From Perilla frutescens (taxonomy: Eukaryota; Streptophyta; Magnoliopsida; Lamiales; Lamiaceae): a stretch of DNA of 64,000 nucleotides. This document shows, in pieces, positions 23,946-34,283 of this stretch (position 1 is its first letter; the number at the start of each line of letters is the position of its first letter). The translations under genes and the position numbers were made by a program. The notes under the pieces are model-generated. The model was not told the origin of the DNA. It did no database searches and saw only the letters and a list, made by a program, of their open reading frames with translations. The stretch lies in assembly GCA_026008535.1 (NCBI GenBank), contig BRKX01000007.1, forward strand, positions 4,487,001 to 4,551,000, written 5' to 3'.

Positions 23946-24064
23946 AAATTCTGATTTTTTTTTTTTAATATATATATGACCGGGTCGGGTCGGAACCGGG
24001 TCGGGTCAGGGGAGATCCGTCTAACGTAAGAGGCCCGTTAGACGGTCTCACACAAGTCTCCCCC
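23946..24064 (-). repeat. Right terminal inverted repeat of the Ulp1-MULE
   Basis: Mirror of 13780-13876 but slightly longer, because the unit ccgggtcgggtcgg is duplicated. The duplicated tract has five runs of three or more G's on the plus strand within ~32 bases. Confidence 0.9.
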
Positions 24065-24351
24065 GAAAAATAATTCCTTACCAACCCCAAAAAGTGAAAA
24101 AAGTAGGATAATAAATAACTACATGATAGCATTTAAATTAAAATAAGAGTTCTTATCGTAGTCTCGTAAGCAACCCCCCCAAAAAAAAAACACAAAAAAA
24201 TGAAGTGTGATACTTTTGCTCGTCTATTGAGTATTTGGAACAAATAATTGAACTGTCAAATTGCAGGCCATAACAATAGTGTAGAAATCTAACCTTTAAT
24301 TTGGTTCTATAAAATATATGGAACACATAATCAAAGTATCAACTTACAGTA

Positions 24352-24607
24352 GAGTTAATTTCGATTTTGATCCCATAGGACATCGGGTATTTCGATTTTG
24401 GTCCCAATTTTATCATTTTTGGTCTTTTTTTCAAAAAATCGCCCAATTTTAGTCCCATAGGTTTAAGAATATCATTTTTGGTCCCATGATTTTAAGACAA
24501 AAAAGGGACCAAAATCAATACTACCTCTGTTTGGGACCAAAAATGATAGTCTCGGGACCAAAATCGGAATACCCGATGTCCTATGGGACCAAAATCAATA
24601 TTTTCTC
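24352..24607. mobile_element. MITE with 10-bp TSD, probably MULE-derived
   Basis: Inverted ends contain cccataggacatcgggtatt on the left and its complement on the right. The word acttacagta directly flanks both sides (24342-24351 and 24608-24617). A 9-10-bp TSD and G-starting ends fit a Mutator-type origin. About 256 bp, non-coding. Confidence 0.72.
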
Positions 24608-24644
24608 ACTTACAGTAAGAATAATAGTGTTGAATCAAACCTTT

Positions 24645-24960
24645 CGTTTATCCTAGTTTAATTTCTCTACTTCAGAAAATTTATTTATCTAGCTTGTTTA
24701 ATTGTAGAAATCAAATCTTCTCTCATTGAATGTGTGCAAACAAACTTGAACTTTGTCCAAACATATTCTGACGTACAGCTAGCTCCTAATAATTAGTTTC
24801 TCCTTGTTTAACTTCAGTACTTCAGCAATTAGAAAATTTATCTATCTACCTTGTTTAATAGTTGAAATAAAATTTAATTTCTCTCCTTCAATTATGTCCA
24901 AACAAACTTGAATTATGTTCCAACAAATTCTGACGTAGAGCTCCTCCGAACAAATTCCAA
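24645..24960 (+). repeat. Imperfect tandem duplication (~160 bp, two copies)
   Basis: Shared words in order: agaaaatttat, ctcattgaa/ctccttcaa, ccaaacaaacttgaa, and ttctgacgta with gagct/cagct. The two copies are diverged. Located in the NLR upstream region. Confidence 0.6.
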
Positions 24961-25004
24961 CCTAAGAAATCAAATCAATTCGAGGTACGTTCTTATGTCT
25001 ATTC

Positions 25005-25220
25005 TATTTAAATAAATATCATATATTATTATCCTTGTTTAATATGGAAATAATTGTAGGTTTAATTAATCAAGGAAATATATTATAAATAAATATTATA
25101 TATTACTCTATATATATCTATCCTATTTAAATAAATATCGTACATTATTACCATTGTGTAATATGGAAATAATTGTATGTTTACATAAACAAGGAAGTAT
25201 ATTATAAATAAATTTCAATA
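25005..25220 (+). repeat. Imperfect tandem duplication (~115 bp, two copies)
   Basis: Both halves contain atttaaataaatatc, attattacc/attatcc, taatatggaaataattgta and tatattataaataaat in the same order. Confidence 0.6.
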
Positions 25221-25960
25221 CATATTATATATTACAATATTATCCTTAAATTAAAATTCTATTAGGGATATAACAGGTAAATCAAATTTAATTTGTAAAA
25301 ATCACACTTTTATTATAGCAGTAGATATGTTTCTATTGTATTACAAAATTTTTGAACATTGACTGAGATACCCATAGGAACACCAAAAATCTAAATCAAT
25401 CAATATCGTGCTAAAAAAATATTATTTTAAAAAATAATATCAATTAATATTTAGGGTTATTTGCATTAAAAGTCACAATTTTGTAGACAATTTTACAATT
25501 AAAACATGAATTCATCCTTTAATGTAATTAATAGTTTGAATTTTGGGTGGGTAATACGTAATAATCAGTGTATTGTGAACAATATGTAATTTTTAATTTC
25601 CGAGAGCAATAAAAAAATTAATGATATATGAAAGTAAGAACGATTTGACTATTATCTCGAGTATAATAGAGTAAATAGACCATTTCAATACTTAATTTCC
25701 AATTTTTTTTTTAAATTATCCAAATATATGTGTGGTTGCTACTCTCACTCCATTCATCAATAATTGCCATTGCAGCTGTCAACCATTTTTATAAGTACCC
25801 CAAAGTTACCTTTCTTATCGTTTTCCCTTGCTTTTTCATTTCACTATGGAAATTCAGTGATCCTCTGCAAATCAAAACTCTGTTACTCTGTATCTCTCTC
25901 TGCTTCGCTTTCTCTCTCTCTCTCTCTACACTCAGATCAGAATACTCTCTTAGCCAAAGA

Positions 25961-28900
25961 ATGGCGGAAGCTGTCGTCGGCGCCACCATTGAAGTTTTGC
26001 TGCAAAATCTGCTCTCAATCGCTGCGGAAGAGGTCGGTCTCATCAGGAATTTCAACAAGGACTTGCGAAAGCTGAAAGAATCCGTCGCCGTGATTCGGAA
26101 TCTCCTGGATGATGCAGAGACGAAGCAAGTCACGGACAATCTTGTCAAACACTGGCTGATGAAGCTTGAAGCGGTGGCGTATGATGCTGACTACATTTTC
26201 GATGAGCTCAACTATCATGTTCTTCGCAAGAAAGTACAGAGAGACAGCAAAACGAAGAAAAAGGTTAGATGCTTCTTCCTCAACTCTAAATCTTTTGCAT
26301 TCCGTCACAAAATGGCTAAAAAAATCAAGGATATCAAGAACGAGTTGAATTCAATTAATGAAGAGGCTAGCCGGTTGAGTCTTCAGACGAGAATTGCGGG
26401 TGCGTCTGTTCGTGGAGCCGGAACAGAAGCTCCGGCATACTTGGAAACTGATTCATACTCTGTGGATCCGGTTTTTGTGGGAAGAGAAAATGAAGTGACA
26501 AAAATGGTGGAGGTGCTGACTAGTAGCCCAACTGATCAGCAACTACTCTCTGTCTTCCCTATTGTTGGGATGGGCGGGCTGGGGAAGACGACGTTGGCTA
26601 GGAAAGTTCACAATGATCCCATGATTATTTCTCATTTTGGAGATCTCCGTATCTGGGTTCATGTTCCTGAAAATTTTGATCCAATGTTTGTTTTGAATAA
26701 AACTCTTGAATCATTGACCAAAGAAAAATCTGATGTAAGCAGGGAAGTTGTTTTGAGCAAACTTGGAAATAGATTAAAAGATCAGAGATATCTACTTGTC
26801 CTCGACAATTTATGGGAAGAAGACAGGGAGAAGTGGACGAATTTTATCACTTCCATGAAAGGAATTAGTCATGCCAAGGGAAATGTGATCATGGTGACTA
26901 CTAGAAAAAGCAGCGTAGCATCAATTGTGAAAACAGTTGATGCTCGTGAGTTAGGAGTGTTATCCAAAGATGACTGTTGGTTCATAATCAAAGCCAAAGC
27001 TTTTGGTGGAGAAGGTATTCCCTCGGAGTTTGAGACCATTGGAAAAAATATTGCAAAAAGGTGTGGAGGTTTGCCATTAGCAGCTCAAGTTGTAGGGAGC
27101 TTGTTGTGCGGTAAATCAAAAGATGAGTGGGACTCTATTGAGAAGGATTGGATTCCGAATCCGGAAGGGGATGAAAATTCTGTGTCGAAGATACTAAAAT
27201 TGAGCTTCGATAATTTGTCATCAGCATCATTGAAGAAGTGCTTTGCATTCTGTTCAATTATGCCTAAAGGTAGCTGGATGGAGAAGGATGAGTTAATTCA
27301 TCTATGGATGGCAGAAGGACTTCTTCAAACTGATCAAGAAACGAATATGGAGATTGTCGGAAACAGAGTGTTTAACATCCTTGTACATAGCTCCTTGTTA
27401 CAGGTTCGGCGGAGAGATTGCTATGGAAATGTAAAGCAATGTATGTTGCATGATCTTATGCACGATTTTGCTTTATCTGTTTCAAATCCTAAACTTCCAG
27501 ACAACACTTATCATCATCGACACTTGTCCATACCTTGTAAGGAGGAATCATGTACTTTACCAGAAGAACAAGCCAAATGTTTACGTGCATTAATCTTCAT
27601 AGGTAAAGTTTCCCATAATATGTTTTCAAACATGAAACGTCTCCACGTTTTGATTCTGATTGATGAAGATATTAAAGAGTTGCCAACTGAGATCGGGAAG
27701 CTTATTAGTTTGAGATATCTTGACATTTCGCACACAAAAATGGAATGTTTACCGGAGTCCATTGGTGACCTCTATCACCTTCAGACCTTAAGAGCAACAA
27801 TTGAATGTGGTGGAACAGGGTATTTGAGAAAACTCCCACATACATTTCAGTTGCTGCTTAGCCTAAGGCATCTCTACATCCCTAATATAAATTTGCCACC
27901 ACATATTGGAAAATTGATTTCCCTTCAAACTCTGCCATACTTCCAAGTGGGCGACCAGGAAGGTTGTGGAATTAAGGAGCTCGGAAGCTTGAAGAATCTG
28001 AAAGGGGAATTAGAAATTGATAACCTTGAAAAGGTTCATGATAAAGAAGAGGCTAACAGTGCAGATTTATTCCACAAGCCAAACATTTTCAAATTAAAGC
28101 TTGTGTGGAATATTGAGTCCGAAGAAGGTGAGAGTAATAATGAAAAAGTGTTGGAAGGTCTGCAACCGCACCCAAATTTGAAGAGCTTAGAGATTCATGG
28201 ATTTAAAAGCAAAAGTTTCCCATTATGGACTTTGCGGATGGAAGTAAGAGAAGATCTTGAAAGTCGTTGGGTGAGACTGGAGAATTTGATGGAGATAAAG
28301 CTTTCAGGTTGTGAAGAATGCGAAGAAATCCCTATGTTGGGGCACCTGCCACATCTCAAGTGGCTTTATTTGCACGGTCTTTCCAATGTGAAATCTATGG
28401 GATCTTCATTCTATGGCATTGAAGCAAATGAGGCTTGTAAGGAGAAGGCTGTTGTATTCCCGGCGCTCGAAAAGCTCGAGTTGATTGGCATGCCAAACCT
28501 GACTGCATGGGATGAAGTAGAATTTCCGAGCTCATCGGAGTCCCAACCACGTCAAGTGTCGTTGTTTGGTCATCTTGAGTATTTGAAGATTGCCAAATGC
28601 AGGCAATTGAAGAGTAGTCCAAGTGATTTCCCATGCCTAAAAGAGTTGGAGATTGATGATATGGAAAGTGGGTTGCCTTTGGCAAACATATGCGGTGCGT
28701 CCAAGTTGACATCACTCACCAAGCTCAGAATTGGGAGAGTGGATGGGTTGGTTTCTCTCACAGATGGGTTATTCTATAGCAATCGAGATCTCTTAGAGTT
28801 GAAGATCGAGAATTGCAACAACTTAACGCATCTAGTTCCTTGCTTGGGAGGTGGTGGAGCTTCTCTTAAGAAGTTGGTGATAGAGGAGTGCAACAATTTT

Positions 28901-29725
28901 AAAGAATTGCCAGAGGATCTACACATGCTCAATGCTCTCGAGGAGTTGACGGTACGTTTCTGCCCAAATTTGAAGTCAATAGCATATTATCCAAGTGGCG
29001 GAGGCGGACAGTTATCATCACAAGGTGGCTTCACTTCACTTCGCAAATTGGATATTTGTTATTGCAAAAGTGTGACCAATTTGCCAATACAGATGATAGA
29101 ATCCTGCACTTCATCACTCGAGAGACTGTTGTTAGTTGGTGCAGAGAGTATAACAAATCTGCCACACGTGATCAGCATTCTTCCAAAAATGCCTCATCTC
29201 ATTTCATTGCAAATTGCAAAAGTTCCGAAATTCAGTGATGTGGCTGCGGAGATCAGGTGTCTTAGCAGCTTGGAAGTGTTAGGCATTGGGGGTTCATCAG
29301 ATTGCAGGGATTATGTTTCGTTCAAGGCCAGTCTTGATCTAATCTTTCCAACATTGCAATCTCTTAGTATATTAACTTTGTGGGGGATGGAGCAGTGGGA
29401 TGCTCTGCCAGATCAGCTCCAGCATCTCACTACTCTTCAATCCCTACATTTACGTGAATTTGGAATAGACGCATTGCCTGAATGGTTAGGCAGCTTGTCA
29501 TCTCTGAATTCTTTGGGATTATACTATTGTGAAAAGATAAGGCGCTTCCCCTCTAAGAAAGCCATGCAGAGTCTCACCAGATTAAATGAGATCGTCATAT
29601 TCAAGTGTCCGTTATTAAAGCAAAATCTGGAAGAAGCAGGAAGTGATGATTCTGAGTGGTCAAAGATTTCTCATATCCCCACCATCGAGGTGGATGAACA
29701 GCCATTTTCAGGTCCTTCTCACTAA
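25961..29725 (+). CDS. CC-NBS-LRR (CNL) disease resistance protein, intronless
   Basis: ATG at 25961 (MAEAVVGA) starts a 1254-aa protein; the frame is open further upstream but only into a CT-rich leader. Order: Rx-type coiled coil (~1-135, with DDAETKQ and AYDADYIFDEL), NB-ARC (~170-510) with P-loop GMGGLGKTT (203-211), kinase-2 LLVLDNLW (278-285), RNBS-B VTTRK, GLPL (CGGLPLAA, ~368-375), RNBS-D CFAFCSIMPKG, and an MHD-region LHDLMHD (~496-502). About 700 residues of leucine-rich repeats follow to the end. CNLs are cytoplasmic or membrane-associated receptors that sense pathogen effectors through ADP/ATP exchange. Oddities: kinase-2 has Asn in place of the second Asp (D282-N283), and MHD reads LHD. 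No stop or frameshift is seen. A partial paralogue (43244-43391) shows that the locus was duplicated. Confidence 0.95.
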   Translation: MAEAVVGATIEVLLQNLLSIAAEEVGLIRNFNKDLRKLKESVAVIRNLLDDAETKQVTDNLVKHWLMKLEAVAYDADYIFDELNYHVLRKKVQRDSKTKKKVRCFFLNSKSFAFRHKMAKKIKDIKNELNSINEEASRLSLQTRIAGASVRGAGTEAPAYLETDSYSVDPVFVGRENEVTKMVEVLTSSPTDQQLLSVFPIVGMGGLGKTTLARKVHNDPMIISHFGDLRIWVHVPENFDPMFVLNKTLESLTKEKSDVSREVVLSKLGNRLKDQRYLLVLDNLWEEDREKWTNFITSMKGISHAKGNVIMVTTRKSSVASIVKTVDARELGVLSKDDCWFIIKAKAFGGEGIPSEFETIGKNIAKRCGGLPLAAQVVGSLLCGKSKDEWDSIEKDWIPNPEGDENSVSKILKLSFDNLSSASLKKCFAFCSIMPKGSWMEKDELIHLWMAEGLLQTDQETNMEIVGNRVFNILVHSSLLQVRRRDCYGNVKQCMLHDLMHDFALSVSNPKLPDNTYHHRHLSIPCKEESCTLPEEQAKCLRALIFIGKVSHNMFSNMKRLHVLILIDEDIKELPTEIGKLISLRYLDISHTKMECLPESIGDLYHLQTLRATIECGGTGYLRKLPHTFQLLLSLRHLYIPNINLPPHIGKLISLQTLPYFQVGDQEGCGIKELGSLKNLKGELEIDNLEKVHDKEEANSADLFHKPNIFKLKLVWNIESEEGESNNEKVLEGLQPHPNLKSLEIHGFKSKSFPLWTLRMEVREDLESRWVRLENLMEIKLSGCEECEEIPMLGHLPHLKWLYLHGLSNVKSMGSSFYGIEANEACKEKAVVFPALEKLELIGMPNLTAWDEVEFPSSSESQPRQVSLFGHLEYLKIAKCRQLKSSPSDFPCLKELEIDDMESGLPLANICGASKLTSLTKLRIGRVDGLVSLTDGLFYSNRDLLELKIENCNNLTHLVPCLGGGGASLKKLVIEECNNFKELPEDLHMLNALEELTVRFCPNLKSIAYYPSGGGGQLSSQGGFTSLRKLDICYCKSVTNLPIQMIESCTSSLERLLLVGAESITNLPHVISILPKMPHLISLQIAKVPKFSDVAAEIRCLSSLEVLGIGGSSDCRDYVSFKASLDLIFPTLQSLSILTLWGMEQWDALPDQLQHLTTLQSLHLREFGIDALPEWLGSLSSLNSLGLYYCEKIRRFPSKKAMQSLTRLNEIVIFKCPLLKQNLEEAGSDDSEWSKISHIPTIEVDEQPFSGPSH

Positions 29726-29989
29726 AAGTGAGTCGATTATTTATTAATAAGGGGTTTCTTTTTCATTATCACTCAATTTATTCAACATGATCAAAAATTT
29801 TCTAGTATCAGTAAAATTCTATTTTTAATTTTTTGAGGGAATGGCTGCTAGCTAGCTTTGTTAATTTGGGCTTGTTTAAATCAGCCTAATGGATTTATGT
29901 GATCTTTAATTTACAATTTGATATTTATTCTAAATTAATTCAGATAACGAATAAAAAATCAATTAGGAAATAATGTCCGAATAAGCGTA

Positions 29990-30115
29990 AACAGAGAGCT
30001 AGCGCATTCGAATCAAGAGGGAGGAAGAAGAAGAAGAAGAAGAAGAAGAAGAAGAAGAAGCGTAAACAGAGAGCTAGCGCATTCGAATCAAGAGGGAAGA
30101 AGAAGAAGAATTAAA
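29990..30115 (+). repeat. GAA microsatellite with duplicated flank
   Basis: About 13 GAA units (~30022-30060), flanked on both sides by the repeated word cagagagctagcgcattcga. Copy B has only one such word (near 43760), so this small duplication occurred in copy A. Confidence 0.8.
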
Positions 30116-30266
30116 TATGAGAGAAATTGTATAACATCTTGAAACTTGTAATATTTCTCAATAATTTTTCTCAATTTGGGAACGTGTTTGCATATTATAG
30201 GAAGATTATGAAAGGTTATTTTCATCATAAACTAAAAGAGTCTCTAAAACAATTTTTACAAATCAT

Positions 30267-30303
<37 letters not shown>

Positions 30304-31849
30304 AGAGCCTATGACCGTAGTCAAGCACGACCAAGGAAATTCTCATCTCACAAAAGATTGACCAAGTCAATTATACCCGTTTTACATTTAGTTTATCATA
30401 ATTAGATTTCTCTATCTTGTATCGAAGAAAAATATCTGCAAAAAGCACCCATCACCAACATAGGAATTGCACGATATGGTTTTCCCTCTTTAAAGTAAAA
30501 ATAAATAAATTATTCTTTGTACGAATTAAAACTTCTCCAAGTTAATTGTAAGTCAGTTCACAATTTCAAAAGTCCAGTACTTAATCTATATCTATACTAA
30601 TATAAAAAGTGACTTATCTTACAATTTTGAGTATACCTAATATAACCCTATTTTATATTTTATATAAGGGCAACAATGTAATCATCTAATATGTTATTAT
30701 AATACTATTACAATTCTAACTAATCTATATAATATTATATTAGTATTGCAATTCCAACTAATTAATGATAATCGAAATCATATAATATAATATATTATTA
30801 TAATATTATTATCTTTCTAACTTATCTTTATCAACTATCATCCAATATATTAACAAATTAAAAATATTGGCACAATATAAAAAAATTTACTCGATAACTC
30901 CACATTCCACATATAAAAGAATAAAAAGCTCATCAAATCAATTCTAACAAATATTCTAATATATTAACTTTCACGACAAATTCAGCAATCCTAATAAAAA
31001 ATTAAAAAACGCATTACGAATCCAATATCAGAGGTTGAAAAATATTTTTTAATTGAGAATAATGTCTCCTCATTATAAAAACTAAACTAATAAATCAAAT
31101 GAATAGCTGGGAAAAAATGATAAATTTGCAAATTTTTTAAAAAATTCGGTATTGTTTTAATTTGATAATTTTGAAAAAGTATGTTATTTTTTTAAAAGAT
31201 CCAAAATATAGGTATCAAAATATAATTTATCTAAATTTGAATGTGTTTAATTTTAATATGATTTATGGCATGAAAACTTCATGGCCATTGAATTGGGTAT
31301 TAAAAAGGCATGAGTATTGATAATAACCTATGTCAGGTCCAATAATTTAATAAACCATATTTATAATATTATAGAATAATGACAAATTAGGTATTAGAAA
31401 GGCATAAGTATTTATAATGACCTATGTCAGGGCCATCTTTAAGTTATCCTATTATTAAAATAATTATTTTATTCATAATATATATTTATAATATTATAGA
31501 ATAATTTAATAAATCATATTTTTAAAATTGTTCAACGCTTCATGAATTAATAAAAATGTTTGATTATGTTCATTGGGTGAACATCCTACTTTTTGTTGTG
31601 ACAATGGTAAAATTATACTTGCATCTTCTGATTAATTGTATGATTTTTATACATCATGAATCACAAGAGGCTATTGATTTTCGAAGAAACATTCATTTGT
31701 ATAATTGCATATCCTCATCCACTTAGTTTGGTCTAATATTAGATAAAAAGCTCACATATGTAAAACGAGGAATATATATATTATTTTAAAGCATGCACAT
31801 ACTGATCAATCACAATCTTCCACGATTGATCCTAAATGATATAAGTTTT

Positions 31850-32570
31850 GATTTTTTTCACTGGTACTTTTTCAAATGAGGATTGAGGTGGATTTTTGAA
31901 ATGGGGATTAAGGTGGAGAACAAAATGAACATATTGAAAATCAAAATATATCAGAAATAGTTGTGAAAATAGTAATAAAAATTTTGGAGGTTAATCCAGC
32001 ATATTAATTGCAAAATAATAAAATCCAGAGATTGAAGGGCTATCTTTTAACAGATTATGTTAAACTAAATATCAAAGGATGTGAAAATAGATCTATGAGT
32101 GTATGATTCTCGACATTTATATCAAGTTGCAGCTATATGAGTTGAGGGGAATAATGAACATATATTAAGAAACAAAAATTTTCTACCCATTTTGTCTTTT
32201 CTGCCACATTTACCAAATGATACGAGTTTTTTTTTTTTTTTTTCACATGCACTTGTTTTTTGAAACTAGGATTGAGGTAGAGAACATAATGAACATATTG
32301 AAAATTCAAAATATATCAGATTAACTTATAAAAAATTTAGAGGTTAATCCTGCATATTAAAAAAAAATTCAATTCTTGAAGAGGAATATCCTTTATGGAA
32401 TATGTTAAACTTTATAGCTCAAAAGATGTGAACTTAGATCTATGAGTGTATACTTCTCCACATGCATATCAAGTTACAACTATATGGGTATAGGGGAATA
32501 ATGAACATATATTAAGAAACACAAATTTTCTTCCCATTTCATTTTTTGGCCACATTTAACGTGTCTTAAC
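31850..32570 (+). repeat. Diverged direct repeat inside the Helitron (2 x ~340 bp)
   Basis: Units of about 31850-32215 and 32230-32565 share, in order, aggattgaggt, gaacatattgaaaa, aggttaatcc, atctatgagtgtat and ggggaataatgaacatat. The divergence suggests a duplication well before the insertion, or inside the parental Helitron. Confidence 0.7.
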
Positions 32571-33805
32571 ATATAATAATAAGAAAATAAAATCTTATGG
32601 ATCGTTGTATATTATAACATGGAATTCTGAATTCCATGTATAACTATATGCAGCCCTTAGCTACATATGTGTTTGATATTTTTGCATTTTATCTTTATGG
32701 TTTACATTTTACAATAAGTAGAAAATGATGGCATGAGAGGGTTAAAATTCTGAAGACATGGTACTCATTAGCGAGTGATTGGTATATGAACATATATTTT
32801 ATATGCTTCTTTTCACAAACAAAAATATGAGATTCTAACTCATGTGACAAGCAGTGACCCTAAAAGGATAAGTGATAAAATACTACATTTAGAAGTCCAT
32901 TTACTTATCAATTTAGAAAAAAATGGAATTGTGAGGTAATTTTAATATTATATGAACTGGATCATTCTTTCTCAAAATTACTATTTTAAAATAATAATGG
33001 TATTTTCAGCGGTATACAATTTTAACAAGTTTATTTGCGAAAATGATTCTCTGTACTACAAAGGATTACTTAATTACATGCATTAATATTATTTCTTCAT
33101 GACAAATCTCAGAAATGCAAGAAATGATGAAAGAGGAAATATGAATATTTAACCAGTGTTATCCAAAAAAATAAAAAGGGCCGCAACTGAAAACCCTAAG
33201 TTCATTAAATCAAAGAAAAGGAAAAAAAAATTTAACCAAAAAGACTAAGAAAACTAAAGTGGGTGAAAAATAAAATTCAATTAGAGAATTGAAGGCTATT
33301 GAAGAGCAATGAAAGAAACAAAAAAGATCGATGAATGCATTGAAATTCCAAACAGCGATGATCGAATGTTGGACAAATTTAACTCTGAGATCATGAAGAA
33401 GAAATGTAAAACTTTACCACTGACCAAGATCTAACACCAATAAAAAAATAGTATGAAGAGGACAATATAGAACATTTACTTTCACATAATTATTATTTTA
33501 TTCATCAATGGTATGATTTTTCAAATCTCATAAATACATTATATTCTTATATGCTTATTATTATATTAGTATTGATATATATATTTATTTGAATGATTTT
33601 GAAATACTATGAAATTTAAGCACTTATATGAATTTGTCAAACATGTTGAGATTTATATATATTAATTGTTTTTTAAAACCTAAAATGAAGAATAACATTA
33701 AGAAGAACAATTATATATAGTGTCAAGAAAATCATCCACAAACATTAGAGACTCAACCCAATAACGAGGGCTAGAAAAAACACCATCTTTTATATTTTTT
33801 CAAAT

Positions 33806-34283
33806 GGGTTAGTTACCTTAAAATGCACGAATTTTAGGATGTTTTGATTTTTCACATGCCTTAAAAAATATAGTCTTAATAACATGAACTTCACACCTAG
33901 TTGATTTTCAAATTACGATCAATTTAATTTCACATAACTGTCAAAAGATGGAAGGATTTGTGTTCAAGCAAAAATTCATGCAAATTTAATGTAAAATATT
34001 AATTAGACCTATAATGTAAAATATAAATTGGAGTATGGAATGATTCTCTTCACCTTTTATTGATCACTGATTAATGTGAATCCTAACCCATTTGCGATTC
34101 CTAATTCTTCAAACAGAATTCTCAGTCACTATCAATAATAGATAAAAATTGGTCGGAATTCAAAAATTGTGTGAAAATAAAAATCAAACATGTGTGGAGT
34201 TCACATTATTAAAACTAAATTTTTTAGAACGTGTGAAAAATTAAAACACCCCTAAAATTCGTGTATTTTAAAGCAACTAACCA
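33806..34283. mobile_element. MULE-type MITE nested in the Helitron
   Basis: About 90-bp inverted termini: ggttagttacc...cacgaattttagg at the left mirrors cctaaaattcgtg...gcaactaacc at the right. It is flanked by a 9-bp direct repeat, ttttcaaat, at 33797-33805 and 34284-34292. Non-coding, 478 bp. The 9-bp TSD points to Mutator. Confidence 0.8.

Larger units (their letters stand above)
13780..24064. mobile_element. 10.3-kb Mutator-like element carrying Ulp1 and FAR1/MURA genes
   Basis: Bounded by a perfect 9-bp direct repeat, gaaaaataa, at 13771-13779 and 24065-24073, the TSD size of Mutator-like elements. Both ends begin with G and carry ~100-bp inverted repeats (gagaccgtctaacggg, then cttacgttagacggatctcc) in an identical spacing from the TSD. 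Inside are two convergent genes: a plus-strand Ulp1-like protease (14773-19012) and a minus-strand FAR1/MURA transposase (20161-23749), with a 182-bp tandem repeat between them. Ulp1-bearing MULEs are known in plants (the Kaonashi type). The gene order, long TIRs and the dispersed AGTGATACT motif are described from this sequence. Each gene has one in-frame stop, so autonomous activity is doubtful. Confidence 0.93.
24074..25960. other. NLR upstream region: MITE, local duplications, no gene
   Basis: Apart from the MITE at 24352-24607 and two tandem duplications (24645-24960, 25005-25220), it is AT-rich and non-coding. Directly before the NLR start (25890-25935) lies a CT-rich tract typical of a plant 5' leader. 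Confidence 0.55.

Noticed and set aside
25730..25960. Upstream 77-codon extension of the NLR frame
   Set aside because: It has no ATG start, runs through a CT-rich leader and gives a hydrophobic stretch unlike any CNL. MAEAVVGA at 25961 is the family-typical start.
30267..30302. Poly-A run as a retrogene tail
   Set aside because: It lies in shared duplication flank, where copy B also has a shorter A-run, and there is no upstream retrocopy.
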